Notes: a model not told the origin generated them from the letters alone. Positions 1 through 11,504 are shown, counted from the stretch's first letter. The stretch is DNA of 64,000 nt from Halodesulfovibrio sp. (GCF_025210605.1 NZ_JAOARI010000037.1:24319-88318); one strand, 5' to 3'. Program-made: numbers and translations.

Positions 1-285
1 GAGGGCGTTATGCACAATGTTACAACGAGCTCCCTCGAACCATTTATAAAACGGGGCGGAAGATTCATCGAGCACAGTGTTCCAGCGACGATACCATTGC
101 AGGCGTTCTGCGGCTTCTTCCCAGTATGCAAGTCTGTTTGTATCTGCTTTTTCATGAGCAAGCTTCAAGTCGGCAGGGTTTACAGCAGAATCCGCAATTA
201 CGCGCGGCAATGGACGAAAAACACGTTGTTCCGTTAAAAGGGATTCAACTGTTCCATTTGATGTAGGGCGTGTTTTGTCTGTCAT
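1..285 (-). CDS. acs: Acetyl-CoA synthetase (AMP-forming), N-terminal part
   Basis: This is the first 95 codons of a gene that runs off the left edge of the window. The translated end reads YWEEAAERLQWYRRW followed by a SAPFYKWFEGARCNI-like stretch, typical of the ACAS_N domain at the start of AMP-forming acetyl-CoA synthetases, which activate acetate to acetyl-CoA through acetyl-AMP. The ATG at 285-283 lies one base after the stop of the upstream LytTR gene, so the two are very probably co-transcribed. The catalytic AMP-binding region is outside the window, so a related acyl-CoA synthetase cannot be excluded. Confidence 0.75.
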   Translation of the reverse strand, partial: MTDKTRPTSNGTVESLLTEQRVFRPLPRVIADSAVNPADLKLAHEKADTNRLAYWEEAAERLQWYRRWNTVLDESSAPFYKWFEGARCNIVHNAL

Positions 286-286
286 G

Positions 287-1171
287 CTATAACCCCAAAA
301 CCTGTTTGAGTTCGCCTAGCCTTCTGCGGCTGATAGGAATTTCAATGCGGGTACGTCCGGCTGTTCGCAGCATGAAGTTAGAACCCGGTAGTGATGCGAT
401 TTCTGTGACCATATCCAGATTTACAAGAAACTTGCGATGAGCGCGGAAAAAGTTGTGCGGACGCAATCTGGCTTCCAGAATTTTAAGCCTGTATGACGTA
501 AGGTGTTTCCCTGAAGCTGTGTGAACATACGTATAATCTTCGCTGGCTTCAATAAAGATAATCTCATTGTAGGGCAATAACATTGTTCGCCCGCCGGAAG
601 TAATGGCAAGTTTTTCGATTTCTGCCGGACGGAATTTTTCTGTAAGTTCCCACGCTTGACGCAAGGCATGTAGAAACTGATCTTGCTCTTCTTCTTCTAA
701 TGGGAGGCGGAGTGTTTGTTCAGGTTCTTCCTGTTCAGCATCGACGGAAGTTTGATCTGTCTGTTCCTGCCATTGGGTTGAAGGTTCCTGAGCAAGGTTG
801 AAGTGCATTTTAAAGTGTTCAAGACGTGCTACCGAACGCGCGAATCGCTCCGGAGTGCAAGGAAATATCAGGTAGTCTGTAGCGTCCAGTTCGAATGCTG
901 TGAACGCGTCATCCTCGTTATCTGCCAGAAAAATTAGTGCAGGCTGTTTGGTGCGTCCCCGCAGCCGCCTTGTGAGTTCGAAACCGTCGCGTGGCTCTTT
1001 TATAGAAACAGCAACAACAAGCACTGCGTACTCAATGGCACTGAGCAGCTCCAGTGCTTCGTCAACATGCACGGCTTCGCCCACTATACGCACAAAATCT
1101 ACAGGCTCAAAAAATTCTCTGAGCTGAGCGCGGATTTCTGGAACAGGATGCACAAGAAGTGTTGGTAACAT
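287..1171 (-). CDS. LytTR-family transcriptional regulator with degenerate receiver domain
   Basis: The 294-residue protein has a receiver-like fold (about 1-120), an acidic Gln/Glu-rich linker (about 125-185) and a C-terminal LytTR DNA-binding domain (about 188-290, with IIFIEASEDYTYVHT and FFRAHRKFLVNL). The receiver lacks the usual catalytic residues: the N-terminal acidic pair is replaced (LLVHPVPEI), the phospho-acceptor position reads VVAVS, and the conserved Lys before Pro is Phe (LIFPCTPERF). It therefore probably does not respond to phosphorylation by a kinase. It sits one base upstream of acs, so acetate activation is a plausible target. The LytTR call is firm and the target is inferred. 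Confidence 0.85.
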   Translation of the reverse strand: MLPTLLVHPVPEIRAQLREFFEPVDFVRIVGEAVHVDEALELLSAIEYAVLVVAVSIKEPRDGFELTRRLRGRTKQPALIFLADNEDDAFTAFELDATDYLIFPCTPERFARSVARLEHFKMHFNLAQEPSTQWQEQTDQTSVDAEQEEPEQTLRLPLEEEEQDQFLHALRQAWELTEKFRPAEIEKLAITSGGRTMLLPYNEIIFIEASEDYTYVHTASGKHLTSYRLKILEARLRPHNFFRAHRKFLVNLDMVTEIASLPGSNFMLRTAGRTRIEIPISRRRLGELKQVLGL

Positions 1172-1495
1172 AGTGGCAACCGTGAGTAAAAAGCTGGAGT
1201 GAAATTATATAACTGACTTATTCAATACTACATTTTCAACAGCTTCATGTGAAGGGAAACCCGTATTCTTCTGGTTGAACAACTAATCAGCGCAAATTTA
1301 GACTGAGTAATCGGTACAGAGATGAGTAACTAGGCGTGGTATGTCTTGCAATCGACGCATCGCCTGAAGCCTTATGTGAGAAGGTAAGAGTATCTTGTAT
1401 ACAAGAGTTTTTCTGGGGTAAGCGTCCAATGAGTATTTTATAAAAAAAAAGACCGTACAAAGTACGGTCTTTTTGTGTTTGCATGCGATATGTTG
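1172..1495. other. Intergenic region between LytTR regulator and rny
   Basis: This stretch of just over 300 bases has no convincing coding sequence. It holds the rny terminator at its right end and presumably the promoter of the LytTR-acs pair. No clear -35/-10 pair stands out on the minus strand. Confidence 0.5.
1442..1474 (-). terminator. Rho-independent terminator of rny
   Basis: The perfect hairpin AAAGACCGTAC-AAA-GTACGGTCTTT lies about 20 bases after the rny stop. On the minus strand it is followed by a long U tract. The short T run on the other side could also stop plus-strand transcription. Confidence 0.85.
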
Positions 1496-3055
1496 CTATT
1501 TTGCAAACCCTACTGCGCGTCGTTCGCGAATAACAGTTACGCGAATCTGACCCGGGTAGGTAAGATTGTTTTCAATCTTGTCAGCAATCTCTTTACAGAG
1601 CAGGTAGGTGGAATCGTCATCAACGTTTTCTGAGTTGACCATAACACGGATTTCACGACCAGCCTGAATTGCGTATGCTTTTGCTACGCCATCAAATGCT
1701 GTTGCAATGCCTTCAAGTTCTTCAAGGCGTTTAACATAGTTTTCAAGCAGCTCTTTGCGAGCACCCGGACGAGCACCGGACAGGGAGTCCGCAGCCTGAA
1801 CGAGAACTGCAAGCGCTGTGGTTGGCGGAGTGTCTTCATGGTGCGCTGCAATTGCATGCACAATGTCTTTTGCTTCGCCATATTTTTTCGCAAGGTCAGC
1901 ACCAATAAGTGCGTGTGGGCCTTCGACTTCATGGTCAACAGCTTTACCGAGGTCATGCAGCAAACCTGCACGTTTAGCTTTTTTGATATCAAGCCCAAGC
2001 TCGGCAGCCATCATTCCACAGAGGGAAGATACTTCCAAAGAATGCTGCAACACATTCTGTGAGAAACTGGTACGGTATTTAAGCTGACCAAGGAATTTGA
2101 TAAGCTCTGGGTGAATACCGTGAACGCCAGCATCAAAAGTAGCCTGCTCGCCAACTTCACGAAGCTGAACTTCGAGTTCCTGCTCAACCTTGCGTACAAC
2201 GTCTTCGATGCGTGCAGGATGGATACGACCATCGCTGATAAGGCGCTCGAGTGCCATTTTAGCAATCTGACGACGCAACGGGCTGTATGCAGAAAGAATT
2301 ACTGTTTCTGGAGTATCGTCAATAATAAGGTCAACGCCAGTGGCTGCTTCGATAGCGCGGATGTTGCGCCCTTCACGACCAATAATGCGACCTTTCATGT
2401 CTTCGCTTGGCAGGGTAACAGCGGTAACAGTCTGTTCGCCTACATAGTCACCTGCATAGCGCTGGATAGCTGTAGCAATAATGTGCTGAGATTTGCGGTT
2501 GGCAGTCTCTTTCGCTTCCATTTCGATCTGGCGGATCATTTTAGCGGCTTCATGCTTAGTGCGTGCTTCCACTTCATTGAAGAGGCGTTCTTTTGCTTCT
2601 TCAATTGTGAGACCAGATACTTCTTGTAATTTAAGCTCCTGCTCATCCAATTTGGAATCGAGCAGAGTCATTTTATCTTCGAGTGTTCGTTCTTTGCGAG
2701 TCAGGTCTTTGTCCAGAGAAAGCAGTTCCTGTTCTTTCTGGTTTGCCTGTTCGCGCTTACGTTCTACGCGTTCACTGAGTTCTTGAATTTTACGATCACG
2801 AGCTTTGGTTTCATTCTCACGGTCTTTAAATTCTCGTTCAATTTCACGCTTTTGTTTGTAAATCTCGTCCTGACCCTGAAGAATGATTTCTTTCTTTTGA
2901 GCCTGTGCTTCCTTTCGAGCCTCTTCAATAATGCGCGTAGAGAGTTCTCTTGCGTCATCCATTCTCTTAGAGGAAACAACTTTATGCAGTGCGTATCCAG
3001 AGCCAGCTCCAAGAATAGCACCAACAAGGACGAGCCCGAATGAGATCAGACTCAT
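1496..3055 (-). CDS. rny: Ribonuclease Y
   Basis: This 519-residue membrane-anchored endoribonuclease starts mRNA decay. The order is standard: an N-terminal membrane helix (about 3-22), a long charged coiled coil (about 25-200), a KH RNA-binding domain with [15 protein letters not shown], and an HD domain with [12 protein letters not shown] and HAIAAHHED. An in-frame ATG exists eight codons upstream. The start at 3055 is preferred because GGGAGAAAAGGT directly precedes it and [12 protein letters not shown] is the expected family N-terminus. It lies downstream of zapA in the same direction. Confidence 0.95.
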   Translation of the reverse strand: MSLISFGLVLVGAILGAGSGYALHKVVSSKRMDDARELSTRIIEEARKEAQAQKKEIILQGQDEIYKQKREIEREFKDRENETKARDRKIQELSERVERKREQANQKEQELLSLDKDLTRKERTLEDKMTLLDSKLDEQELKLQEVSGLTIEEAKERLFNEVEARTKHEAAKMIRQIEMEAKETANRKSQHIIATAIQRYAGDYVGEQTVTAVTLPSEDMKGRIIGREGRNIRAIEAATGVDLIIDDTPETVILSAYSPLRRQIAKMALERLISDGRIHPARIEDVVRKVEQELEVQLREVGEQATFDAGVHGIHPELIKFLGQLKYRTSFSQNVLQHSLEVSSLCGMMAAELGLDIKKAKRAGLLHDLGKAVDHEVEGPHALIGADLAKKYGEAKDIVHAIAAHHEDTPPTTALAVLVQAADSLSGARPGARKELLENYVKRLEELEGIATAFDGVAKAYAIQAGREIRVMVNSENVDDDSTYLLCKEIADKIENNLTYPGQIRVTVIRERRAVGFAK

Positions 3056-3224
3056 ACCTTTTCTCCCGTTATTACACACAGGTATAGAATACCTGAAATG
3101 TACAAGTTTAGAGCACAGTTGTGCCTTTATATATAATAGTGAGAGCGGTCTAAAGCCCCGACTGACTGCATTATGACATGCAGTGGCATACAGAAAGCAG
3201 ACGAAAAAATCAGCGCAAGGCGAC

Positions 3225-3512
3225 TTATTCTTGCGAAGAAGAGTCTTTTTCTGTGCAGCCTGCCACTCTCGATGTTAATCGTTCTAATCGTTCTTCGAGC
3301 GCTTGCAGCTTATCTGATGTTTGCAGATAGTCATCTGCGAGACCCAACACAAGGAAAATGAGCATTTTTTCCTTACTGATAGGCATACCTGGAGTGTAGA
3401 GCGTATTATAGCGCTCCTCAACGAGGATTTTTGCCCGTTCGACAGTATCGTGGTCTGTTTCTGATTTGAAAGAGACCTCGGTGCCGAGTATCTTCAAATT
3501 GAAGCTGCGCAT
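3225..3512 (-). CDS. zapA: Cell division protein ZapA
   Basis: This 95-residue protein has the ZapA pattern: a small N-terminal globular part ([15 protein letters not shown], then [12 protein letters not shown]) and a C-terminal helix predicted to form a coiled coil (about 55-85). ZapA proteins bind FtsZ filaments and stabilise the Z ring. It begins 6 bases after the stop of a short coiled-coil gene that looks like its partner ZapB. The 170 bases between it and rny hold a 7-bp hairpin (3165-3184) without a U tract and no recognised RNA gene. Confidence 0.85.
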   Translation of the reverse strand: MRSFNLKILGTEVSFKSETDHDTVERAKILVEERYNTLYTPGMPISKEKMLIFLVLGLADDYLQTSDKLQALEERLERLTSRVAGCTEKDSSSQE

Positions 3513-3518
3513 AGCGTA

Positions 3519-3755
3519 TTACATTGAGTCTGTAGGGTTGGTAAGTTTAGTTAACAGCCCGTCTATACGACCCATAACTTGATCTTTTGTGGAACGTTCC
3601 TGTTCCAGTTCTTCCTTCAGAGCACGGTTCTCTTCTTCAAGAACAGAAAGACTTACTTCAACTTCTTCTTTAAGCTGAAGATTTTCATTCTTAAGGGACT
3701 CAACTTCTTCAAGAAGAGATTCTAATCTTTGTTCTAAACGGTCTATAAGTTCCAT
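3519..3755 (-). CDS. zapB: ZapB-like coiled-coil cell division protein
   Basis: This 78-residue, almost wholly heptad-patterned acidic protein starts MELIDRLEQRLESLLEEVE and has a continuous coiled coil to about residue 60. Length, composition and its position just before zapA fit a ZapB-like Z-ring organiser. The identification is weaker than for zapA because short coiled coils carry little family signal. Confidence 0.7.
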   Translation of the reverse strand: MELIDRLEQRLESLLEEVESLKNENLQLKEEVEVSLSVLEEENRALKEELEQERSTKDQVMGRIDGLLTKLTNPTDSM

Positions 3756-3792
3756 AAGCTTTAACTATCCTTTTTGGTACGAGAAATCAATA

Positions 3793-5166
3793 CTAGCATT
3801 TTTTGGGCAAGTTTTTTTGCTTACCACGGGCAACAGCAATAGAATTTTCAGGAATGTTTTTTGTTATTACGGAGCCTGCTCCAACAAGGGAATTTTTACC
3901 CACACAAACCGGAGCAACCAGCGAGGTGTTAGAGCCGATAAAAGCGTTGTCCTCGATAGTTGTTTTGTGCTTGTTAACACCATCGTAGTTACAGGTAATA
4001 GTACCTGCACCAATGTTAACACCTGTGCCTACTTCAGCATCGCCAAGATAGGTGAAGTGGTTTGCCTTGGAGCCTTCTCCCAGTACGGATTTTTTCATTT
4101 CTACAAAGTTGCCGACCTTGGAACCTTGTTCCATGACAGCACCCGGACGAAGTCGAGCGTATGGACCTGCTACGCAGTTTTTACCAACGGTCACTCCATC
4201 AAGGTGGCTAAATGGATGAATAACACATCCTTCCGCTAAATTGGAATCTTTAATCCAAGTGTTAGAATAAATTTCTGCGCCGCGCTCAACTCGGCTTTCA
4301 CCGTAGATTTCACACGGTCCATGCAAAACTGCTCCCGGCTCAAGTGTTACCATTGGACCTACACGCACGTATTCCGGCGCGTGGATGGTAACACCTTGGT
4401 CGAGCCATTCCATAATAAGGTTGGCACGAAGCAAGGATTCTGAACGCACAAGCTCTGCTGGATTGTTGATGCCGAGAAGATGCGGGTCGTTGCCGCAGTC
4501 TACTCCAACAACTGACATTTGTTCTTCAACAGCAAAGCCGACGAGGTCTGTAATATAATATTCACCGCTCTTATTTTCGTTGGTAAGACGCTTAAGAAGC
4601 GGTGTAACACTTGCGATGTTGAGCAGGTAAATCCCCGCATTAATTTCGCGAGGTTCGGGACCATGCAGGCTTTCATCGTAGTCTTTTGCTTCGATGATGG
4701 CAGCTACATCGCCCAGATGGCGTACAACGCGACCAAAAGAGCCGGGTTGTGGAAGGGTAAGAGTCATAAAGCCTATATCAGCATTGCTGGACAGGCATTC
4801 TTTTAAAAAGTTGATGAGTCGAGGCTGCGGCAAAAGAGGTGTGTCACCATTGATAACAAGTACATGGGAAATGCCGGACTCAACGAGTGCGTCCCATGCT
4901 GTTTGCAATGCGTGCCCTGTGCCGAGCTGTTCAGCTTGATACAAAAAATTTCGGTCTTCACCGGCAAACGTCTGTTCAATCATCTCTGCTTGATGACCGA
5001 TAACAGTCCAAATGCCTTCGCCGAAGAGCGGATCTAACGCGGTATATACATAACGGAGCATTGGTGCGCCTAAGAGTTCTTGCAGAACCTTAGGTTTATC
5101 TGAGTGCATGCGGGTTCCTTTACCCGCTGCTAGCACGAGCGCTCCGATTGTCTCTCTGGCAGACAT
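3793..5166 (-). CDS. glmU: Bifunctional GlmU: N-acetylglucosamine-1-phosphate uridyltransferase / glucosamine-1-phosphate acetyltransferase
   Basis: This cytosolic enzyme makes UDP-GlcNAc for peptidoglycan and lipopolysaccharide. The N-terminal uridyltransferase carries LVLAAGKGTRMHSDKPK and the pocket segments QLGTGHA and VINGDTPLL. The C-terminal half is a left-handed beta-helix of hexapeptide repeats with the acetyltransferase segment (NFVEMKKS, NHFTYLGDAEVG, GAGTITCNYDG). The start at 5166 is chosen over one nine codons upstream because AGGAGTG precedes it. At 457 residues it matches the family. It follows the atp operon after a terminator. Confidence 0.95.
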   Translation of the reverse strand: MSARETIGALVLAAGKGTRMHSDKPKVLQELLGAPMLRYVYTALDPLFGEGIWTVIGHQAEMIEQTFAGEDRNFLYQAEQLGTGHALQTAWDALVESGISHVLVINGDTPLLPQPRLINFLKECLSSNADIGFMTLTLPQPGSFGRVVRHLGDVAAIIEAKDYDESLHGPEPREINAGIYLLNIASVTPLLKRLTNENKSGEYYITDLVGFAVEEQMSVVGVDCGNDPHLLGINNPAELVRSESLLRANLIMEWLDQGVTIHAPEYVRVGPMVTLEPGAVLHGPCEIYGESRVERGAEIYSNTWIKDSNLAEGCVIHPFSHLDGVTVGKNCVAGPYARLRPGAVMEQGSKVGNFVEMKKSVLGEGSKANHFTYLGDAEVGTGVNIGAGTITCNYDGVNKHKTTIEDNAFIGSNTSLVAPVCVGKNSLVGAGSVITKNIPENSIAVARGKQKNLPKKC

Positions 5167-5343
5167 TATCACTCCTGAGATTACGTGTAACAAGTAGTTC
5201 TAACGCATATGTACTACGTCTGCGAGTGGTGATTTGTCTAGTAGAAACGTATAATAGATATATGTGAGAGGTAACAGCTCTGAAGGGGATGACGAATGCC
5301 TGCGGCTGTTCTTTTGGTGCAGTTATGCGGAATGGTTGGGTAT

Positions 5344-5381
5344 AAAAAAAGCAGACTGCCCAAAGGCAATCTGCTTTTTTT
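5344..5381 (-). terminator. Terminator after atpC
   Basis: The hairpin GCAGACTGCC-CAAA-GGCAATCTGC, with one G-U type pair, is flanked by A7 on the left and T7 on the right. It lies about 20 bases after atpC and can end the ATP synthase operon in the minus direction. Confidence 0.85.
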
Positions 5382-5401
5382 ATATTGCGATCGTCTGAAT
5401 A

Positions 5402-5806
5402 TTATTCAGAATCAAGCAGTTTGAGGCGATGGAGTGAACGAGCAAGAGCTGCTCGTGCGCGAGCGTAATCAACGTTATCCATTTCCATGGACATGCGCTG
5501 TTCAGCACGCTCTCTAGCCTGACGTGCGCGTGCAAGATCGATATCTTCGGCACGTTCGGCAGCCTCAGCAAGGACGGTTACCTTGTTCTCGGAAACTTCT
5601 GCAAAGCCGCCGGAAAGAAACACGTAGCGTGTTTTTCCGTCAACATTGTAGTGCAGAGGTCCGATTTGCAGTGCAGCAAGGAAAGGAATGTGATTTGGAA
5701 GGATACCAAATTCACCGTCAAATCCAGGTGCGCCTACATAGTCCACATCTTCGCTAAGTACGAGCCGATCTGGCGTAACAATCTCGAGACGAAGTGTATT
5801 TTCCAT
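5402..5806 (-). CDS. atpC: F1F0 ATP synthase subunit epsilon
   Basis: This 134-residue protein has the N-terminal beta-sandwich of the epsilon subunit ([36 protein letters not shown]) and a C-terminal helical hairpin rich in Ala and Arg (about 88-130). Epsilon is part of the central stalk and can inhibit ATP hydrolysis. It is the last gene of the F1 operon, 20 bases after atpD. Confidence 0.95.
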   Translation of the reverse strand: MENTLRLEIVTPDRLVLSEDVDYVGAPGFDGEFGILPNHIPFLAALQIGPLHYNVDGKTRYVFLSGGFAEVSENKVTVLAEAAERAEDIDLARARQARERAEQRMSMEMDNVDYARARAALARSLHRLKLLDSE

Positions 5807-5826
5807 AAGTCAGCTCCTTTTAGGGA

Positions 5827-7239
<1,413 letters not shown>

Positions 7240-7255
7240 TTATTCGCTCCCTTAC

Positions 7256-8140
7256 TTATCCTTTCAGCGCTTCAGCGCCACCGACAATATCCATTAGGTC
7301 ACTGGTAATGGCGGCCTGACGGGTCTTGTTATAGATAAGTGTCAGGTTGTCGACCATTTCGTCACAGTTTTTTGTGGCATTATCCATAGCTGCCATACGA
7401 GCTGCATGTTCAGATGCAGAAGTATCAAGCAAACCACGGTAAATCTGGACCTTAATAAAGCGGGGCAGAAGTTCTGCAAGGAGACCTTCTACAGCTGGTT
7501 CGTAGATAAACTCTTTTTTAACGCCTGTGGTGTCTTCTTCAACCTCAGGTGCTTCTTCAGAGGACATAGGAAGGATCTGCTGTTCAACAGGAACCTGTTT
7601 ACCCATGCTTACGAATTCGCCGTAAATGAGTACAACTTCATCAAATTCACCAGTGAGGTAGGCATGGATAATTTCCATTCCCAGCTCGTTAGCAAGAGAG
7701 AAGTCAAAATTGCCCATGGAATCCGGGTAACCTTTTACAAGGTCGAACTCAGATTTTTGTGCAAAATCACGTCCTTTCTTACCTACGCAGTAGAACTTAA
7801 CGTCTTTACCTTCCGCAGATTTTGCTTTGGCGAGCTTTTCAGCCTTAGAAATAAGACCAGCATTAAAGCTGCCGCAGAGTCCACGGTCGGAAGTTGCTAA
7901 CACAATCGCACAAGTTTTGATTTCCTCACGGACTTCAAGCAGTGGATGTGCATTCTCGTCTGCCTTGCTGGCAAGATCACCCAGCATATCGTAGAATTTT
8001 TCCGCATAAGGACGGAAACGTTCGATACGAGACTGAGCACCGCGCAGTTTTGCAGAAGCAACCATGTTCATTGCTTTTGTAATCTGCTTGGTTTTCTTAA
8101 CCCCGGCAATCTGTAATTGGACATCTTTCAATGAAGGCAT
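7256..8140 (-). CDS. atpG: F1F0 ATP synthase subunit gamma
   Basis: The rotor shaft subunit has 294 residues. The N-terminal helix (MPSLKDVQLQIAGVKKTKQI, AMNMVASAKLRGAQ) and the C-terminal helix (HAARMAAMDNATKNCDEM, LIYNKTRQAAITSDLMDIVGGAEAL) are the conserved coiled-coil ends. The Rossmann-like middle contains LATSDRGLCGSFN. Gene order is alpha-gamma-beta-epsilon. Confidence 0.97.
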   Translation of the reverse strand: MPSLKDVQLQIAGVKKTKQITKAMNMVASAKLRGAQSRIERFRPYAEKFYDMLGDLASKADENAHPLLEVREEIKTCAIVLATSDRGLCGSFNAGLISKAEKLAKAKSAEGKDVKFYCVGKKGRDFAQKSEFDLVKGYPDSMGNFDFSLANELGMEIIHAYLTGEFDEVVLIYGEFVSMGKQVPVEQQILPMSSEEAPEVEEDTTGVKKEFIYEPAVEGLLAELLPRFIKVQIYRGLLDTSASEHAARMAAMDNATKNCDEMVDNLTLIYNKTRQAAITSDLMDIVGGAEALKG

Positions 8141-8156
8141 AAACTACCTCCAATCC

Positions 8157-9665
8157 TTAAGCGCTAAAGCTTTTTTTGAACTCGTCAATAGCGGCTTTCA
8201 GGCGACCTTCAATGTCATCGTCAATTACAGCACGATCTTTGAGGTCAGCAAGAATGTCGGACTTGGAAGAACGCAGGAAGTCGAGCAATCCGGATTCGAA
8301 TTCACGAATCTTTTCAACTTCAACGTCATCCATGAAGCCACGAGTAGCAGCGTACATAGAAGCAACCTGCTCGCAGAATTCCATTGGCTCGTACTGAGGC
8401 TGCTTGAGCAGCTCAACGAGACGGGCACCGCGATTCAGTTTAGCCTGAGTTGCTTTATCAAGGTCAGAACCGAACTGAGCAAACGCTGCGAGTTCGCGGT
8501 ACTGAGCAAGATCAAGACGCATAGTACCTGCAACCTGCTTCATAGCTTTAATCTGAGCAGCACCACCAACTCGGGATACAGAAAGACCTACGTTAATAGC
8601 AGGGCGGATACCGGCGTTGAAGAGGTTTGGCTCAAGGTAAACCTGACCATCAGTAATGGAAATTACGTTGGTAGGAATGTATGCAGATACGTCACCAGCC
8701 TGAGTTTCAATGATAGGCAGAGCAGTCATTGAACCAGCGCCGAGATCGTCGTTAACTTTAGCTGCACGCTCAAGAAGTCTGGAGTGCAGGTAGAATACGT
8801 CACCCGGGAACGCTTCACGTCCTGGAGGGCGACGGAGCAGGAGAGACATCTGGCGGTACGCAGTAGCCTGTTTGGACAGATCATCGTAAACGATGAGAGC
8901 GTGTTTGCCATTGTCGCGGTAGTGCTCAGCCATGGTACAACCGGTGTATGCAGAAATAAACTGCAATGGTGCCGGTTCAGAAGCGGTAGCAGAGATGATG
9001 GTTGTGTATTCCATCGCGCCATGCTTCTTAAGGGTATCTGCTACAAGAGCAACGGTAGATTTTTTCTGACCGATAGCTACGTAGAAGCAGTGGATGTCAG
9101 TATTTTTCTGCGCCAGAATAGCGTCAAGACAAACAGCTGTTTTACCAACCTGACGGTCACCGATAACCAGTTCACGCTGACCACGACCTACAGGGGTCAT
9201 TGCGTCAATAGCTTTAATGCCGGTAGGCATTGGCTCGTGAACGGATTTACGTGCGATGATACCAGGAGCTTTAAGCTCAACAGGACGAACCTGAGCAGCT
9301 TCAATTGGTCCGAGACCGTCGAGTGGCTGACCAAGCGGGTTCAAAACGCGACCCATAACTTCGTCACCAACTGGTACGGAGAAGATCTGACCAGTACGTT
9401 TTACTGGGTCGCCTTCTTTAACGCCTGTGTCGTCACCAAGAAGAGCAACACCAACGTTGTCCTCTTCAAGGTTAAGAACCATGCCCATAAGACCGCCTGG
9501 GAATTCCAGCAGCTCCATGGCCATAGCATTACGAACACCGTAAACACGAGCAATACCGTCACCTACGTATAGTACAGTACCGGTTTCGCTCATTTCTACA
9601 CGCTGTTCGTAATTTTCGATCTGGCTTTCAATAATTTGGGAGATTTCTTCTGCTTTAATCTGCAT
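8157..9665 (-). CDS. atpA: F1F0 ATP synthase subunit alpha
   Basis: This non-catalytic nucleotide-binding subunit of F1 has 502 residues. It shows the P-loop GDRQVGKT, the QKKSTVA segment, and [17 protein letters not shown], the alpha family signature with the arginine finger region. The start at 9665 gives the conserved [13 protein letters not shown]-terminus four bases after the atpH stop. A GTG four codons upstream would overlap atpH and has a purine-rich stretch before it, so a slightly longer form is possible. Confidence 0.97.
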   Translation of the reverse strand: MQIKAEEISQIIESQIENYEQRVEMSETGTVLYVGDGIARVYGVRNAMAMELLEFPGGLMGMVLNLEEDNVGVALLGDDTGVKEGDPVKRTGQIFSVPVGDEVMGRVLNPLGQPLDGLGPIEAAQVRPVELKAPGIIARKSVHEPMPTGIKAIDAMTPVGRGQRELVIGDRQVGKTAVCLDAILAQKNTDIHCFYVAIGQKKSTVALVADTLKKHGAMEYTTIISATASEPAPLQFISAYTGCTMAEHYRDNGKHALIVYDDLSKQATAYRQMSLLLRRPPGREAFPGDVFYLHSRLLERAAKVNDDLGAGSMTALPIIETQAGDVSAYIPTNVISITDGQVYLEPNLFNAGIRPAINVGLSVSRVGGAAQIKAMKQVAGTMRLDLAQYRELAAFAQFGSDLDKATQAKLNRGARLVELLKQPQYEPMEFCEQVASMYAATRGFMDDVEVEKIREFESGLLDFLRSSKSDILADLKDRAVIDDDIEGRLKAAIDEFKKSFSA

Positions 9666-9669
9666 GGCC

Positions 9670-10221
9670 CTACTCACCCCTCTTGATGTTTTCTTTCAAG
9701 ATACCCAGCTGTGCTCTGAGGCTAGCGTCGAGTACCTTGTCGCCTACTTTCAGTACAACGCCGCCAAGGATGGACTTGTCGGTACTGAAAGACAGGAACA
9801 GCTTCTGGCCAGCCTGTTTTTCCAATTGGGATTTTACTTTATCGCACTTGGCCTTAGGAAGTTTGATTGCGGTAATCAGCTCACCGCGAACAACACCCTG
9901 TTCGGCATCAAGCAGAACATTGTAAAAGGCTTGAATTTCCGGAATGGTAGTAAGACGGTCTTTATCCGCGAGCAAATTGCAGAAGTTGCGGACAACAACG
10001 CTTACGTTACCTTTATCCAACAAAGAAGCCAGAACTGCCTTCTTTTCCTCAATAGAGATAATTGGATTTCGGAATATTTTACCAAGCTCAGGTGTGCTCT
10101 TGATCACTTTAGCCAGTGCATCAAGCTCCTTGCCGTAGGCTTTCAGCTCTTCAGAGCCAGCCTTTTTGCCAAGAGAAAATAGCGCCCTGGCGTATCTTCT
10201 TGCTATGATGTTACCGGTCAA
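9670..10221 (-). CDS. atpH: F1F0 ATP synthase subunit delta
   Basis: This 183-residue peripheral-stalk subunit joins the b/b' stalk to the top of F1. The N-terminal helical domain has [17 protein letters not shown] and the C-terminal part ends [20 protein letters not shown], the conserved delta signature. Its start codon is TTG, overlapping the atpF stop in a TTGA arrangement, so translation is probably coupled to atpF. Confidence 0.95.
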   Translation of the reverse strand: MTGNIIARRYARALFSLGKKAGSEELKAYGKELDALAKVIKSTPELGKIFRNPIISIEEKKAVLASLLDKGNVSVVVRNFCNLLADKDRLTTIPEIQAFYNVLLDAEQGVVRGELITAIKLPKAKCDKVKSQLEKQAGQKLFLSFSTDKSILGGVVLKVGDKVLDASLRAQLGILKENIKRGE

Positions 10222-10781
10222 CTGAGCACCACCTTAGTTAAGTATTTATCGATGAGTGCTTCGTGGCTTTTTTTGTTGAGCTTCTTAGCAATCATCTGCT
10301 CAGCAGCATCAGCAACAAGTTCAGCCATTTCTTCACGCATCTGCTCCATAGCCTGCTTTACTTCGTTTTCAGCAGCTTTGCTTGCCTGTTCCGTAATCTG
10401 GGCAGCGGACTTCTCAGCGCGCTCAATGATAGCAGCTTTAGCTGCTTCACCCTGTTTACGGTATTCATCAAGGATGCTCTGGGCTTCTGCATCCATGTTG
10501 GCAATGCGCTGTTCAACGTCAGCTAGCTTGGCTTTTGCATCTGCTTTGCGAGTTTCAAGAGATATCAGCTCTTCTTCAATGCCGCTTGCGCGACCATTAA
10601 AGAAGGCTTTGATCTTGCTTCCACCTGCATACCAGATGACGCCGAGTACGACTACGAGGGTAATTACGCGGTATGCGAAGTTATCCCACGGTAAGCCATG
10701 TCCTTCGGTCTGTGCGAACGCTGTAGTTGCCATAAGCAGCAGCAACGCAGATGCACCGACTATAGTTCTCAGCTTTTTCAA
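10218..10781 (-). CDS. atpF: F1F0 ATP synthase subunit b
   Basis: This 187-residue peripheral-stalk subunit has a membrane helix (about 33-52, FAYRVITLVVVLGVIWYAGG) followed by a long amphipathic helix. It also has an extra N-terminal segment (about 1-23) that looks like a cleavable signal peptide: basic start, Leu/Ala core and an AFA site before QTEG. Most b subunits start directly with the membrane helix, so processing or a second membrane span is likely. It overlaps atpH by four bases. Confidence 0.93.
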   Translation of the reverse strand: MKKLRTIVGASALLLLMATTAFAQTEGHGLPWDNFAYRVITLVVVLGVIWYAGGSKIKAFFNGRASGIEEELISLETRKADAKAKLADVEQRIANMDAEAQSILDEYRKQGEAAKAAIIERAEKSAAQITEQASKAAENEVKQAMEQMREEMAELVADAAEQMIAKKLNKKSHEALIDKYLTKVVLS

Positions 10782-10809
10782 AGCGAACCCTCCTTCAACG
10801 CTTACGCGG

Positions 10810-11226
10810 CTATCCGAGCACTTTTGCCATGGTTTGTTCCGCCAGAGCGCCCACTTGCCCTTTCAGCGTATCCATAGCTTTTGCTACATCGGTAGCGACT
10901 TTCTCTCTGGATGCAGCGATAGAAGCCTGAGCGTCTGCGGTTGCCTTGGCTACAATGTCTGCTTCCTGAGCGAGAGCGACCTCTTTAACTTTTTCGCGTT
11001 CAGCAACAGCTGCTTTACGCGCTTCAGCAAGAGCGTTCTCGTAGTTCTTGATTTTGGAGTCAGAGGCTTCGACGAACTGTTCGGCGTCGCCAAGCAACCC
11101 TAACACTTTGTCCTGGCGTTGCTTGATAATCTCCCGGATGGGGCGGATCAGGAGTGCGTTCAAGCCAACCAGCACGATGAGGAAGTTCACCAATTGGATA
11201 AGTAACGTAATATCCAAATCGATCAT
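10810..11226 (-). CDS. atpF': F1F0 ATP synthase subunit b'
   Basis: This 138-residue second b-type subunit begins MIDLDITLLIQLVNFLIVL, the single membrane helix, and continues as an Ala/Glu/Lys-rich stalk helix. Having both b and b' means the peripheral stalk is probably a heterodimer, as in phototrophs and several deltaproteobacteria. It is the first gene of the F1 operon. The genes for a and c lie about 30 kb away at 41.7-42.8 kb. Confidence 0.93.
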   Translation of the reverse strand: MIDLDITLLIQLVNFLIVLVGLNALLIRPIREIIKQRQDKVLGLLGDAEQFVEASDSKIKNYENALAEARKAAVAEREKVKEVALAQEADIVAKATADAQASIAASREKVATDVAKAMDTLKGQVGALAEQTMAKVLG

Positions 11227-11487
11227 GCCTGCTCCCTTGGTGAGGTTGTGAATTTAAGCTCAAAGTCGTTTTCCGAATTAGCTGATTCACTATGTTGTGT
11301 CAAAACCTTTTTTAAAAAAAAGGGTTACTGTGTAATTAAACAGTCGACCGTGAGGGCTTGATAATCGTGCATTAACGAAAAAAGCATACGGTAAGTGACG
11401 AGGGCTTTAGAGCGTAACTATGTGAGTTTGATGGGATACGCAGAAGCGCATTATTGCACAAGGTAAAAATGCGTAAAAATATAATGC

Positions 11488-11504
11488 TTGTGAAATTTTC
11501 AAAA
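11488..11504. promoter_or_regulatory. Possible Rex-type operator upstream of the F1 operon
   Basis: The sequence TTGTGAAATTTTCAAAA contains a perfect TTGTGAA half site of the Rex consensus TTGTGAA-N4-TTCACAA. The second half is poor at the canonical spacing: 4 of 7 bases match, or only one mismatch if the site is one base shorter. It lies about 260 bases before the first atp gene, so this is a weak prediction. Confidence 0.3.

Noticed and set aside
3080..3224. 6S RNA between zapA and rny
   Set aside because: zapA is next to the 6S gene in many proteobacteria, but only about 145 bases with a single 7-bp hairpin are available here and no long bulged stem can be drawn.
8784..9572. 262-codon plus-strand frame
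   Set aside because: It is the antisense shadow of atpA for the same reason.
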